The position numbers and the translations under genes are program-made. From the NCBI GenBank assembly GCA_035079385.1, contig JAVHKY010000014.1:496001-560000 (forward strand): 64,000 bases of DNA, given 5' to 3'. This DNA comes from Aspidiotus rigidus (Eukaryota > Arthropoda > Insecta > Hemiptera > Diaspididae). The notes below the pieces were generated by a model. That model had not been told where the DNA came from, did no database searches, and worked only from the letters and a program-made list of their open reading frames with translations. Below are positions 22,776 through 36,287 of the stretch, piece after piece (within the stretch, counting starts at the first letter, position 1; the number at the start of each line of letters is the position of its first letter).

Positions 22776-24994
22776 AATACAATTTTTTATAGATCTGAAA
22801 TTGACTGCTCTTTTGCATCCATTAGCAGTCGACTCTGGAAATGTATGCTGAGACTCTGAATCGATATTTGAACCCCTTTTAACATTCTATCTGTTCAGTG
22901 TCTTCGCTACTCGCAAACAGAATGTGTAGTCGTAATTGTATAATGTGGGCTTACTTCACCAGGGGAGCAATGATCGAATCAATGCAGTTTCGATGTCAGT
23001 TATTGAGTACCAACGCCAGTTCACTGCTAACCTTGGGTCAACTGAACCTCTCCTAATCCTAACCGCCCGATTTCGGGTGGTTGGAGGTTACAATGGAAAT
23101 CCTTAGCCGAGTAGTTTGGAGGACTCTTGACAGCGTCAGATTACAAAGTCTAGCTATCAATTGGACCCATTGCAAAAGAACTTTTCCAAGTGCCTCGACC
23201 AACTTTCGTGTCTGACCTAACCCAGTCAAAAATAACTGTTGGACAGGAAAAAGAACATTTTTCAAGTAGGAGAACTGAGAGCCCACATTGTAAACCAATT
23301 TAATTCTGCTGACTGTTGACTTTTCGATTTCGCGATCGTATACGTTAATAGTATTTGATATTCTGTAGCAATTTTTAGTATCGTACAATTTTCTAACTCC
23401 GTGCGTTTACAATCGGCACTGCACTGTTGTATTGTACATCTGCTGCTTTGTTTTATTTTTCCTTCTGTGCGTGTATATGTGTCTATTTCTCGTTTCTTTT
23501 TACTGCGTATAGTTCGAAATATTCTGGGCAGGTCTGTTTGATCTATCACACATCTATGACGTATCAGTTTTTAATGGGCACTATAAATTCACGTAGTCGC
23601 GGGCAAATACAGCACGTATATAACGCATACATTCAGTAACATTAATTTAACACTTCATTTATAATACTGCAACTATAAACGAATATTATAAAGAATAAAA
23701 AGAAACGTGGCCAAATTAATTATCGTCATTCGAGGCCAAAGATATTGTCGAAATGGAGGAAAAAAAAATCTCGCAACGACGATATTATGATTAATCGAAC
23801 ATTATCTATTTTGCGTTCCACTTTTTCTATTAGATATATCCGATAAGTGAGAGCGGAGTAGTTGAGAATTAAGAAAAATGACTTCATTCGCGTATACACT
23901 GTGTACGAATTGAAAAGAAAAAAAAAAGTTTCTCATGAACGAGTGTAGATTTTTGCTGAGTATCGGAGGACGATAACATTTTGTATACAGTAGGATGGAA
24001 CTCAATTTGTAATCGAACATATTTTCGAAAATTACACGTATAGCAAAAATTCATCGTCGTTCATAAATCATGAATACTTATAACACTACCTATACGTGGA
24101 CAAATAAGGATTGGAACGATATTGAAAAATACCTACACTTTGATTAAATGCTAGCGCGGGCACGTAATGCGTACCTATGTATGCTGAAACTAGAAATACA
24201 ACATCGGGTTCAGAGGAAACACTCTGAAAAAGCCCTACAGGCGATACGAACCTATTACCGTATTTATACACTCCTGGTACATGTGTTCGGGTGTACACAT
24301 GTGCGTACGAGAGTGAGTACGAACTGGAAGGCATCGCGGCCAAAAGCGAAGGCCTGACACTGCTGTCAGCCGCACAACGGTTACATACTCTGCACTCCAA
24401 TTAACCACATCGGTTCCAGCAAGCACCAAAGAACATCACCTTCGGCTAAATCAACCACAAGAAAAACGCAATATCCTCTAACCGCGTGCATTAAACGTGC
24501 TCCGCGCTTATTTTAGATGTATTTTTCTAAATCCCTCCTATTTTCAATCCGCAGCATCCGTTCGGACTGCAGTAATCCTAGCTCTATTAATCGCGTACAC
24601 GTTTTTTTTTTTTCAATATTGCAGCAAACGACGAACGGTCTGTTGTTTATTTTGTACAAAATAGGTCTATACCACATCCGCGGATAAAATAAACAAGTCG
24701 TAATGCATTTAGCGAACTCGAAAGTGACACTTTTCTGAGAGCACCTTGCAGAAAATGGACGAATTGAGCAGCGAGCGCCATTGAGTATGATGCCACTTTA
24801 TTACGCAGTTGTAACTCTTGATTGTAGAAGCCGCAGCTAAACTACGCTCGTTTATATAAATCTGAAGAATTTTTGTTATTCCATGGAAAAATGTATCAAT
24901 TTTCTAAGGATTAGGACTTCCAGATGTTTACCTTGTGGTTCAGCTGTTAGCGATACGCCAAACATATTTGTAGAGTTTACGTTGCATGAAGAAT
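22776..24994. other. No gene recognised; putative intron
   Basis: Several overlapping short open frames on both strands (23.06-23.55 and 24.09-24.43 kb), none with a recognisable domain or supported splice pattern. Confidence 0.35.
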
Positions 24995-25545
24995 GCAAGA
25001 ATATATTTGAAAAAAGCCTCACATCCATACCGAGAGTTTGGAACGGCTGTAATGGGCCCTACCCCAGCCCCAAAAAGCTGAAAATACTTCTTCTTATTGC
25101 TCGACTACTTCTTAGACCCATATTCGTATCGAGTACTTTTACCGGTTCCAAATCTTTCTTCCCATTTTGGGCCACCTCCCAGCCGCAAAAAGCTAAAAAT
25201 TATTTCTCCTTCCCGCTCCTACTTCTTAGAAATACTAAATTCACATCCATGTCAACTACTTGAAACAGTTGGAAGCCCTCCTTTCCGTATCCTAGCAGGT
25301 AAAATCCGAGAGTACTACTCCTTTCTGCTCCCACTTCTTGAAATTAGTAAATTCACGATCTACATCGAGTACTTGGAACGGGTGGAAGCGCTTCCTTCCA
25401 TCTTGGGCCATACCCCAGCCCCAAAAAGCTGGGAATACTTCTCCTTTCCGTTCCTACTTGTTAGAAATACGAATTTTACGTCCGCATCGACTAATTGGAA
25501 CGGTTGGAAGCCCTCCTTTCCGTACTCCAGCCCAAAATAATCTTC
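24995..25545. repeat. ~115-bp minisatellite, about five units
   Basis: The word CCCCAAAAAGCTG recurs at 25071, 25186, ~25298 (degenerate), 25422 and ~25532, with spacings of 110-124 bp. Each unit also holds CTCCTTCCCGCTCCTACTTC, TTAGAAATACTAAATT and TTGGAACGGTTGGAAGCCC. Because the period is not a multiple of three and stops are rare, open frames appear in several frames; I regard these as by-products. Confidence 0.75.
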
Positions 25546-25699
25546 AAAGTATACGTAAAGTACCCCAAAAATATACTTTTTCTTACCGCTTCATTTTCTT
25601 GTGAATACTAAATTTGTATTCCAGCGTCACCCTTTGCTTTACAGACGGTATTGATTAACCAACAATTTTCTCCTTCGTCGTCCCCGCAACTCCGTCGCA

Positions 25700-25965
25700 A
25701 TCCTAACAACCGAAATCGAATTAACCACTTTTCAATTCCTCGGATCAATCCTAACTTTCCCTCCTCCATCGTCACACACCCACCTTATTGCTTCTGACCC
25801 GCTATTTCAGCCTTTAATGGCCGAGGCCATCAAAGCAGTCAAGAGACTACTGCACGTTGATTCCCAAATTCCCCTCACCAGATCCGATCTCATCCACTAT
25901 ATCGAACTGCAAATCACGAACCAGTGGACTGCCGATTGGCAAATACAGCCCCCACTGAATAAATG
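25700..25965 (+). pseudogene. I/Jockey-type non-LTR retrotransposon fragment (after RNase H)
   Basis: An open stretch reads DPLFQPLMAEAIKAVKRL, then QIPLTRSDLIHYIELQITNQ, then WTADWQ. In I-type elements the segment following the RNase H domain has this form (P-x-x-x-SDL, then I...W...W). It stops at TGA near 25965. The complementary parts of such an element are at 60.1-60.5 kb. Confidence 0.5.
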
Positions 25966-28900
25966 AATATGGCCTTCGTCGCCCTCTTGATGTTCACCCT
26001 CTCTCCACTCTTTTACTCCTTCTCTTGCGAAAATTGCTACCTTCGCTGCCCTCTTTCAATCAGTCACATATTCGAATGCCTCGCCCAAGGCTCTTGGCCA
26101 TAGATATAAAATCTGCTCATCGCCTTCAACAGTTATGGGTAATTACTTCTCTTCGACATCCTTTCCTTTCTTCCGCCAAGCTCCCGAGTCTGCTGCAGTT
26201 AAGAACCCTTGGAAGAAGACGTTAGAATTCACGAAGAAGAATCAATCGTTCGTACCACAATTGGGTGGTCGAACTCAACTTTAGGAAGCTTTTGATGACT
26301 GATCGTTGAGTGTCTCACAAATTAATGATTCGGTACTCATTCATAAAACTGTAAAGTATTCGTAATAATGTTGTTAAAAGTGAGGAAAGAAATTAGTTTA
26401 GCAAGTCGAAATTTGAGATTTTTGAATTTCGTTCTCTTCATGGTCGCCGATCGAGAAGGGCAAGCTGGAACTATGATTTGAATTTAAACCATTTCTAGTT
26501 TAATATTCTTCATCTAGCTTGTTATCTAATTTAGAACAACTGTTCAGGTTGAAATTTGCCAACTTCAAGAAGATTATGGAGTGTAACGAGGTGTGAAAGG
26601 GGTTCAGTCTATACATAGAGTGATCTATTGGTACGTTATTGAATTGTCGAATGTCCTTTTCACGGTCACCTCGTTCTTGTAAACGCCAGTTGTGGTCTGG
26701 CATTCGAGTACGCTCATTTCCAGACACGATGTTTATCTCAGTTTACCAAATCACCTCCGTACTTATCGTATCGCGGCATATTACCATGCCATTCTTCTCT
26801 GTCCAAATTTGTGGGCGTAGCGTGATGAATTCTCGTGTAACTGGATGAAGGATTGAAGACACTTCATGAAGCCGTACGATATTTACTCTCTCGCGAATAC
26901 ACAGTCGAGGCGTATAATTTTTATGGGGCTACTGCAAGAAAGGATACTTGATAGACCGGTACATGTAGCGTAGTAGGTCGATATGCCGTGTCGAGTACAA
27001 CCGAATCGAAGAGAGCATTATATACCGACTCTGTACATTTAGAAGTTCGTAGGCAGGAAGAACGTAGGTGACAAATGTACAGCTCGAGAATTAAACAGGT
27101 TAAACGATGATTGCCGTCGGCCACTACCAACCACTGCTGCAATCTCAATAACCGGAACGAAATCGAGTGTAGTTTTTCGTCGCGCGCATTTGTCTTCGAT
27201 CGCAAAACGAAAAAAAAATCTGATCAATTTTTTCGCCGTTCATACGCAAGTTAGACTATACCTCGAAACTTGTTTTCTTTTTCATGAACGAGGCGATTCA
27301 AGAGTTCGGAAAACCGGTTTGATATGCGAGTATACGTAGATTTTGGTCGTTTTCCATTTTCGGGTCCTATTCTTCTCACAATATTTTTTAAAATTCATTA
27401 TACATAATTTATGGTGCCGGAGACGTGCGAACGAATTGCCCGAATTCGCGAATGAATCGAGCTCGTTGATTGATATAGCGAGTATACTAATATAGATGTG
27501 AAAGATATCCTGCGCCAGATTGAATATGCGAGATACGATTTATTTTCGCAACGCAGAACTCTCGAAACAGGTGGCAAAGAGTTTACAAATGTACTCGCTG
27601 GGATATTTTGTTATGCTGAGACTATAAAAAAAGGAATCATCAACGCCAAAGTTGTCGTCATTTTCTTTTTGTAATTGCGTATTGCTCTGTATAATGTGCA
27701 CGCATTTGCTGCGAATGGAATACTCGTGCTTTATTCCGACTCGAAGCAATAAAATAATTATAGTTTTTCAACGTTTTTGTGCAGTTGCTCACGCCCACCC
27801 GTCTGGACGGGATAGTTGGTGTTTTTACTGCGAACATTTTACAATGAAAGTAATAATGTCAGTACATATTGCAGTACATGTACGCATACTTGTACGTGTA
27901 CGTGTTCGAAGTCTTTCGCAGTGACGATCGTAAAGGAGGACTTTTTTTTTTTTTTCCTCCCTTTCTTCTCTTTCCTCAATCCGTGTTTGATTGTTTTTAT
28001 GTGCCCTTTGTAAACAGATTGTTTTTGTATCGTGTAACATCGACGATAAAAACGTTAAGTAGACTAGCTTTTTTTTCCCTTCGAGTTTTAGGTTAGAAAT
28101 GACCTTTCAGGAATCTATCATCAACATCCAATGAGTGTAACTTCTTCACGATTTGTACAAGCTGGAATGTTGCTGTTGCTATTTGACCGATGGTGGGATG
28201 TCATGTTGTGCCGCCGATCTTCTCAGAGAAGATGCAAAACATCAGTAATAGTTCTCGCGATCTAAATTTTCGGCAGAGAGTTTGGAAAGTAGCTTACCCT
28301 CATCGTAAATATGACTGAGCTGGAAATTTCGCCAAAGTCCGTACCTTATGTGTGGAACTATGAGATCGAAATTTGTTCAAGTCTGACAAGCTCTACAGTA
28401 GGCGTGGGCAATTTTTTATGACAATAGTAGGCTACATTCCAGCAACTAAAAAGTGTCGCAGCCGCATATGCACGATTACACGATTATACTACTCAAGTTG
28501 AAAGAGTGGATGAATTCTTGTCTACATATGAGTCGATTTACGGTCGATATGAGCGTAATCACGTTCGATTTTGGGTCGAAATCGGAGTTGACAAGTTTGA
28601 TCGAGTTTTCTTCTATCTCGATGATCTCAGTAGTGCTGCTGATGACCACGCAAAAAAGGCGAATGGAAATATTACCCTGTGGATTTTGTCGGAAAATGTT
28701 ACGCTAGGTTTTAGAAACAAGATATTGAAAATCACGCGCTCAAACAGCTGTGCTAGCGTTTTTTTTTTGACGCGGTTCAGCCTCAAAAAAATCGATTCTC
28801 TGGATATTTTGGAGAGTTGAAATCATAGAAAAAAATTTTCGAATCAGAAAATTCCATGTAGAAACTTGTCGCTGTTCAATCAACCTTCCATGGTTATGAT

Positions 28901-31414
28901 GGTGACTTCGAATACGCATCAGCGCGGAAAAGGACTTCTGAATATTTCTGGGTTTGTGGACGTGCTCCACTGAAGCTTTTACGTTCTTGATGTTGGAAAA
29001 TTTGAAAATAAAATTAGAGAAAATCAGGTGATCTGAGTAATTTAGTGTTCGCAATCAGAATTGGAAAAATTCTGGATTTAATTTGCAATGATTCGTTTTC
29101 ATTCTTTCTATACATCATACAATTTTGATTGCTCCGCGTCGTTTCTCATCATTTCCGTATCAACGAGAATTTCGAAAAAGAAAGAAAATTTATTGAGAGA
29201 GAACGCAGCTTTTCTCAAACATACTTACTAACAATGAAGAAATATTATTTACATAGATAAAAATACGCGAGAATAGGATTATATTGACTCTACTTTGAAG
29301 TATTCCGCGAGCATTGCGCTCGAAAGACGCGGATTTAAAGAAGATTTGGTTTAGACGAAAACGCTCGCATGCATGATAGTTTTTTTCCGTAGCAAAGGCA
29401 AAAGAAAACAAATAAAAACAAGAAATGATAAGCCGCAGAATGCGCCCAACTTGAAGATGAAAGTTTTGTTGAATCTATGTATCGAATCGAAGATACTTTG
29501 CAGCATAGTGTAAAGCACTCTACGAGAGTGCTTCCTTCCCGTCTCATACTTTCAGATATCGGTGATCAATTCTCAGATTGATACATATCAGTTTAAGAAT
29601 TAAAAGTCAATATAATAATGTGGGAGAGGTGAACGTACTCTCATTATTTTCGTGATCAGCACTTCAAAAAATCCCACCGTTTTTTCGGATGCGCATAATA
29701 TAGCCATAGTTTTTCACAATTTCCGTTTCAAAAACGCCTACCTCACGGATGACAGATTCTCAAATTTATAGCCAGCGCATTCAATTACGTACAGAAATTG
29801 TTGTCTAGAACGAGTACTGCTCGTATATTTATACAATTGAATCATTATCAAACTCATTTCCGCGAACGCGTACCGTCTACAGACGAATACTTTTAAATGC
29901 TATTCTAGCAAGTTTTACTCCGCTATTATAGAAGTGTCATACGCTAGATTCGCGCGAATTACAGAGTCATACGCGGCACATTATCTGATGACTATTCTCG
30001 GATGGATAGAAGTAATTTAAAAACAATACAATAATGTAGGAGGAATTGCTTCATTTTATCTTTTCTCGATCAATTATGGCATAATTGAAAGAAATAGTAC
30101 GATACAGCAAGAGTGTGTGGTCGACTTTCTTGGAGATCTGTGCGTCAATCTTTTATACGTAAGCTCTTTTCTTCGAGCTCGAACACTTCAATCGGGATCG
30201 TTGAGACAGAGGGGCAACCTAATTGGTTGCACGGATTTTCTTAAAACATCCGTTCGACCTTGTCCTTTTGAGTCACATTTGCGCTGTAGATGACTAAGAA
30301 ATACAGCGGAATGATGCTGAGAGCAACCTGATACAATATCAGATTTGAGGACGAGTTCCTTAGATAATCGGCACGAGACAATGGAGCTATTGTATGATGA
30401 ATATGGCTCATGGTGATAACGAAGAGAAAATGAACTACAAATGAGTTTCAGTCCAGATGAGACGTCGAGACAATGATTTCTAGTAACAGTCCGTCTTAGT
30501 AATTAATTTTTGATACATTTGTTGTTCTGTCTTTTCGAATCTCAGTCACTGCAGCCATCAGTGATTCAATTTCACGCCTAACAAGAGCGTACCGATCTGA
30601 TAAATAATTTACACCTCGTCTCGAAGCGAAGAATTGATTGGGTGGAAAACATTAACCCGAATCACCCCCAGCCCAAGGGAACCGGAAAGACTTTCTTCCC
30701 AAATGATCGCCTATGAAACAGCTTCCCTCATAACAACAATGATAATAGTAACGACTAGCGATAGATAGTACAGTCTTCACTGACAATGATTCAGATGTAT
30801 GTTCCTGCAAGCTGTTGCTGTCATTTGCAGCCGAAATTCTTTCTCTCGCCGTCATGCTTTCCACTTGGCTTAGCGCTCAGTACTCGGCTGCATCTATCTT
30901 GGTATTGTTTCATAAACCTTTTCTCCAATAATCTACCATCGACCATGAGGTCCAATTCTTTGTAAATGTTACAAAGTTCTCTTGACACTATCATCTCGAC
31001 GAAACCTTTGACGCAGCATCTCAGCATTCCAGATAAGCTTTTAGGCGAACGGCTACGGAGGAACTCAAATGGGCTCCGCACGACGGCCTCTTCAACTGCA
31101 CCATGTAGACACTAATATAACAAGGTAACAAAAACGCTAATTTAATAAGCATCGACGGTGCTACAACTCACAACTCTAGAACCCATCTGTGAGTTTAGTG
31201 CAATGTCATCAACACCAAATGGTCGTGAAACCGCGTGTGTTCACACACACACATTGCCCAGAACATTGTTTTTCACAATACTATGGTTAAGAGCCCTCAG
31301 ATGACCAAGTTGACCAATTCAACTTCTCCAGACCTCGGACAAGGCAGTCTCTCTACCACCGCAACTAAGAGGTTGCTCAGACCCTCCCCCCTATTCCGGA
31401 TATCCACTGCCCCT
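25966..31414. other. No gene recognised; putative intron
   Basis: Long AT-rich stretch. Open frames at 28453-28820 (plus) and 30652-31081 (minus) are the longest clean ones. The latter reads RSPKSLSGMLRCCVKGFVEM, which I cannot assign. A CACACACACA tract lies near 31241. Confidence 0.35.
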
Positions 31415-32150
31415 GTAAGTTCAATAAGCCCTATGAAAGTCCAATACTTGAAAAATGGTTCAAAAATCCCAATAAATGTTCATTAATTTTATTTCTGCCC
31501 CGATAAAAAACTTGAAAAATGTACATACAATTTAACATGTAGTCTCTGGAAGTTTTGTCTATGATATCACTTGTTCGCAACTGTTAATTTATATCGATTA
31601 TTCATGCATTAACGAAAAGTAGGACGTATGTCTCGGAGAAAGGCAATGAATGAATCAGTTTTCGTCATTATTTTTAATCTTGCTGTAAAATTTGCGTGAT
31701 ATCTAAATTGTTATCGAAATGCAGACGTCAATGAGTCGTACAAGGTGTAAATATGAGAAAAAAAAAAAAAAACATGAAACAGATACGTTTTTGTCGAACG
31801 TAATTCATGAGCAAACTATTATCAGTCATAGAAGAGATATTGAAGATAATCTCCGTCTTATCTTGTCTTTGTTTATTTATGGTTCATGTTCAGTATTTTG
31901 CTAGACCGCATATACCAAACATGCGAATGGAATCGGTAGACCTCGACCAGAATGAAAATGTAAGGAGAACGAATACAAAAGTAGCACCGAGATTTGAATT
32001 TCTAGGTTGAGCAGGTTTTTTTCTGTTATTTTGATAACTTTTTAAGGCGAATCTTTTAGTTCGGAAGAGGTCCGGACACCCTAACATCGCCCCTTCTTCA
32101 CCACTGGAGGCCTGTAAAATATTTTCAATTCTTGAATTTTGTAGACACCA
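31415..32150. repeat. Dispersed repeat, copy 2, interrupted by ~470 bp
   Basis: 31415-31517 matches 9130-9233 and 31985-32150 continues the match with 9234-9416 (GATTTGAATTTCTAGGTTGA, GGAAGAGGTCCGGAC, CACCACTGGA, TTGTAGACACCA). The interval 31518-31984 is absent from copy 1, so it is an insertion in copy 2 or a deletion in copy 1. Confidence 0.55.
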
Positions 32151-32782
32151 CAGGCACTCTCAGACCGGTACTTCTCTACCTGAATAAGTCTTCCTGTCAG
32201 AAAGACCTTGGCCGCCAATTAGATCCGACATATCTTAGCCCAGATACCACAATGGCGAACTGCGTTCCTACTCGAGTTGCAACCTAAATCTTATAGCTGT
32301 ACTGATGCAATGAGATATTCCCAGTGGTTCCAAAACCTTATTGTCTCCAAAGGTTCATCATTTTCCTTACTCGGACTAAAATAAAAACTAAATGGGAGAT
32401 CCAATAAAGAAACATCATCCACTTAGATATTTGACTGAAAAATACTTCAATGGAGTTGGCACTTCTTTTGTAGAAAACTGTTTATTGAACTAAGGCTTGG
32501 ATGAACCCCACTTCTATTCAATGAATTTATAGCAGTTGTTCAAAATATTGATTAGTCTAGACGACAGCGTAAAGTATTTTCTCCCTAATTGTCAAATTAA
32601 TCGAGTCTTGAAAACAAATCAACGATTTTGACGTCAACAACTTTTGTTTGAAACTTTTTTCTCTGACTGAAGTGCGTAGTTTGACGAAAAAAAAAGGAAA
32701 AATGCTTCGAAAGTGCAGAGTATGCTGCTCAATCAGAAATTTTTAAGACAACTACAGGCAATTAGATGAGGAAAAGCTTTTT

Positions 32783-33605
32783 AGCGGGGAACCCGCTATC
32801 CATTTTGTTAGGAGATTACATCCTCAGAAAACGTCCGCGTCCGCAGGTTAGGTTAGGTTACGGGACTTAGAAGAATTACGAGTCTCGAGCTATATATGAT
32901 AGGAGGGGGACAGAAGAATTTCAAGTCTCGAGCTATATATAATAGGGGGGGGGGGACTTGGAAGAATTTTGACTTTCGAGCTACCGTCCGCCGTCCAACC
33001 AAAAACTTCGAAAAATTTTGAGACTCGAGCTATATATGATAGGAGGGGGACTTAGAATATTTAGAAGAATTTTGAGTCTCGAGCTATATATGAAAGGAGG
33101 GGGACTTGGAAGAATTTCAAGTCTCGAGCTATATATAATAGGGGGGGGGGACTTGGAAGAATTTTGACTTTCGAGCTACCGTCCGCCGTCCAACCAAAAA
33201 CTTGGAAAAATTTTGAGACTCGAGCTATATATGATAGGAGGGGGTCTTAGAAGAATTTCGAGTCTTGAGCTATACATGATAGAAGGGGGACTTAGAAGAA
33301 TTTCAAGTCTCGAGCTATATATAATAGGGGGGGGGGACTTAGAAGAATTTCAAGTCTTGAGATATATATGATAAGAGGGGGACATGGAAGAATCGTGACT
33401 TTCGAGCTATATATGATAGGAGGGGGACTTAGAAGAATTTCGACTCTCGAGCTATATATGATAGGAGGGAATGTAGAATGAAAATTTCGATTTGAATTAT
33501 ATGACAAGATTATCAACTCAGTACCACACCACCTGAGAGGTCGAGTTAAGGAATTGCGGGTTCCCCGCTGCCATTGCAACGTCTGCAATGGCTTCTAATT
33601 TTTTT
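32783..33605. mobile_element. Hairpin-ended element carrying a tandem array
   Basis: The left end has AGCGGGGAACCCGCT (32783-32797), itself a 6-bp-stem hairpin. The right end has GCGGGTTCCCCGCT (33557-33570), followed by a second hairpin GCCATTGCA-ACGTC-TGCAATGGC. Between them sit a TTAGG-like run (32845-32862) and a 45-bp array. 60604-60800 shows the same two hairpins (GTGCCATTGCAGGACTGCAA, then CGGGGAACCCG) next to a single array unit, so this is a mobile family with variable array length. The transposition class is not evident. Confidence 0.55.
32870..33475. repeat. ~45-bp tandem array, 13 units, with 196-bp higher-order period
   Basis: GAGCTATATATGATAGG, then AGGGGGACTTAGAAGAATTT, then GAGTCTC recur. 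The GAGCTA/GAGATA word lies at 32887, 32930, 32977, 33027, 33081, 33126, 33173, 33222, 33267, 33312, 33359, 33404 and 33449 (spacing 43-54 bp). The variant CTACCGTCCGCCGTCCAACC occurs twice, 196 bp apart, showing duplication of a four-unit block. Single diverged units occur at 22.0, 35.6-36.0, 36.97-37.07 and 60.7 kb. Confidence 0.85.
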
Positions 33606-35550
33606 TGAAACTTTTTTCTTCAAAGTGCCAACTTTTTGAGAAAATTGTAAAAAACTGAATTTTCGGGGGCAACAGTGGTCACAGAGCGGATTTAAGAGAG
33701 GCGGGGCGCTAAGGACTTTCAGTATTTTCATTAAGTGGTCTTTTAGACCACTTTCACAGAAAGAAGTGTACTGTCGTAATTATGTCCAGCTAGAATTCTA
33801 ATTTAACTGGAGTATCTAACAATAAGTCCGCATTATGACGACATTGGTTCAGTGCCTGAAACCGTTTTGTACGATCATTGTGTATGTCTCGACCTATTGG
33901 TCGAATCACTGTGTAATATAATATTATGTAGAGCGTTAGTACGGGAATAGTGGCTCGACTTTTAGTTTGCCAAGTTCATTATACTACATGGACTGGAGTC
34001 TCAACCGAGTCTAAAAACTAACCGTACCGGTTTCCTCAATTTCGCCAACGTACATATATGGGATCATTCAGTCGTTTTTGCGTTCTCGAATGAACTTTTC
34101 ATTAATATTTTTTTTTTTTTATTATTTATTTCAATCCCTCCCGTCAGCCGTCCGCTTAAATTGAAACGTCATCGCGAATCGTCGTAATTTGCACTCTCAA
34201 AGAGACCTACTCGTTTCCTGCTAAGCTTTTTTTGTCGTGCGTCATCGAGACTGACATAAGAAGCCGCGATACACACCAAAGATGCTCATCTAAAACGTAA
34301 TTCTCGATACCTATATTCGCCCATATTCTGCGCGGAAAATCTATAAAGCGGATTTTTTTTTTTTTTTTTTATGTCGCAAATCCCGCAATAAAATAACCAT
34401 TTTGTCCCGTCCTCTACATGACGGTGGACCGTTGCTCGTTGCAATAAACGGTAAATAATACGCGTATATTCTCGATATTTATTATAATATATAGTAACGT
34501 ATATAATAACGCTTTTTAGATTGTACTAATTTAAATATTCGAAATAATATACTTCGCCAACCAGTTTCCGTACGTCGTTCTTTACGATGATTTCAAACCA
34601 CGTGTGGCCGGTGAATGTATAAAAGTACGCGACAGCTAATTGAACTAATACCGTAAAATGTATGCCAGGGTATATTATAATACTCCCTGTATATAAAACG
34701 TGCTCGGTATTCATACGCATACCCGCGAAAGCATAACTTTTAGCTCCGCGATTCGATCTTTCTCCTATTATTTTATTTTCTTTAGCTATATGGGTTCGCG
34801 CTTATAATCCTGTAAGAGTAAATTATGCATGCAACAACTTCAAGAATCAACCAAATATGTCGACTCGGCGGTAAATTAATGTTTAGTACCTACATATACC
34901 CGAAAAGAAGTACCGTACGTGTACGAGGGTAAATACCGATGTGTACACAAGTACATTTAATAATATACTCGAGCAATTCACTCGGTGTAAGAAACGGAGC
35001 AATTCATGCAGTTAGTCTAATCTACTATCGGTTAGGGGAATTACTATGCAGTTTGATAAAGCGTAATTTTGCGTTCGCGTTGATAAGTTAGTCGTGTTTG
35101 TTTTGGTAATTTTCGACGAGATTCTAAGCAGCGAATTCGAGCGAAGACTATGCTTTGAGTCCGTGAGTACGTAAATATTTGGCTCAACAACCTGCTGTGA
35201 ACTGATGGTCGCATTTTTGTCGTCGGTATGGAAGGGAGGGAAGTCACTCTACAGGTCTTTTGAGTACAAGCGACCTCAATATTTGACGATCGTCTGTATT
35301 TCAGTGAAAGTATGCATTTTTGGGTAGGAGTAATAAGTCCTAGGATGCCAGAGGACCGTCGGTGTATTCTTAAAAATGTGAGGTTACAAAGTATTCTTCT
35401 TTTCCTGGATACGAAATAAATAAAACTAGAATTTGGAAGAGAATAAGTTTCCCAAAACGTTTGTCTCGGAAACATCAAAATCATGGGTGTGCTTTTTTTT
35501 TCAAATGATTCAAACTTTATTACATTTGACGTACTGTAGAGAAGGAATAA
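33606..35550. other. No gene recognised; putative intron
   Basis: Poly-T tracts near 34110 and 34350. No domain recognised. The minus-strand open frame 35044-35697 runs into a dispersed repeat and shows no protein signature. Confidence 0.35.
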
Positions 35551-36010
35551 GAAGAGGAAAACAACGTCTTCCTTAATGAAGTTGAACGAGGAACGCAGGG
35601 AATCTGTTCTACGGGTCGAATTGATCTCGATTTTGAGAATTGAATCCGAAATTGGAGAACCGAAGAGTCTAAATTTTCCTGTATCCCCTACTATCATATG
35701 TAGCTCGAAAGTCGAAATTTTCTCAATGGGGAAAAAATGTGCGGTGTCCGCCGTTGGCTATCCAACAATGTAACTCAATCAACTTGATAGGACGAAATCT
35801 AACCTAACCCGACAATAGGAGGGGGACTTGGAAAAAAACTAACCTAACTTGATGGCAGAACAAAACCTAATCTAACTATAGGAGAGGGGCTTGAAATATC
35901 TAGCGAGTTGGAATCTTCCAAGTCCAGCTTTCAGCTATGTAGGGGTGTCGAACTTGGAAAAATTTTGACTATCGATGTATGGGTATATATAGGATCGGAA
36001 CTAGGGAAGA
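35551..36010. repeat. Dispersed 'GAGCTATATATGATAGG' family, dispersed units
   Basis: Units near 35680-35730 (CTATCATATGTAGCTCGAAA), 35815-35835 (ATAGGAGGGGGACTTGGAA) and 35935-35995 match the 32.9-kb array. The flanking segment 35570-35660 is repeated, inverted, at ~37080-37165 (AATTGAATCCGAAATTGGAG against TCCAATTTTCAATTCGACTC). Confidence 0.5.
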
Positions 36011-36287
36011 TTTTAGGTTAGTCAGCTCTTCCTGGACATCTTTCCGGAAAATTTTCACAATAATCCCCCAGAAAACATGTGTCCTTTTAAAATTTTGGAT
36101 TGATTTATTGGCTAAAGTATTTCTAGCCTACCTAATTAAATCTCCCTTCAATTCAGAGCAGGACAGCCGTGGTATAGCAGAGGAGAGAGATCAAAATTTT
36201 TCCATGCCCCTGAGGTAGGTCGAGGTCACTCACTAGGTCCAAGAAAAATTACAATCACGTAACGAAAATTTCTATCTATCATAACAC

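Noticed and set aside
25097..25604. Open frames of 88-147 codons in three plus-strand frames
   Set aside because: They are produced by a ~115-bp minisatellite lacking stops; the period is not a multiple of three.
30652..31081. Two minus-strand frames as a coding exon pair
   Set aside because: They overlap in different frames, show no domain, and no splice signals join them.
32845..32862. TTAGG repeats as a telomere
   Set aside because: Only about three units, inside a repeat element; at most an interstitial telomere-like run.
35044..35697. 217-codon minus-strand open frame
   Set aside because: Its start lies in a dispersed repeat also found inverted near 37.1 kb, and the rest shows no protein signature.
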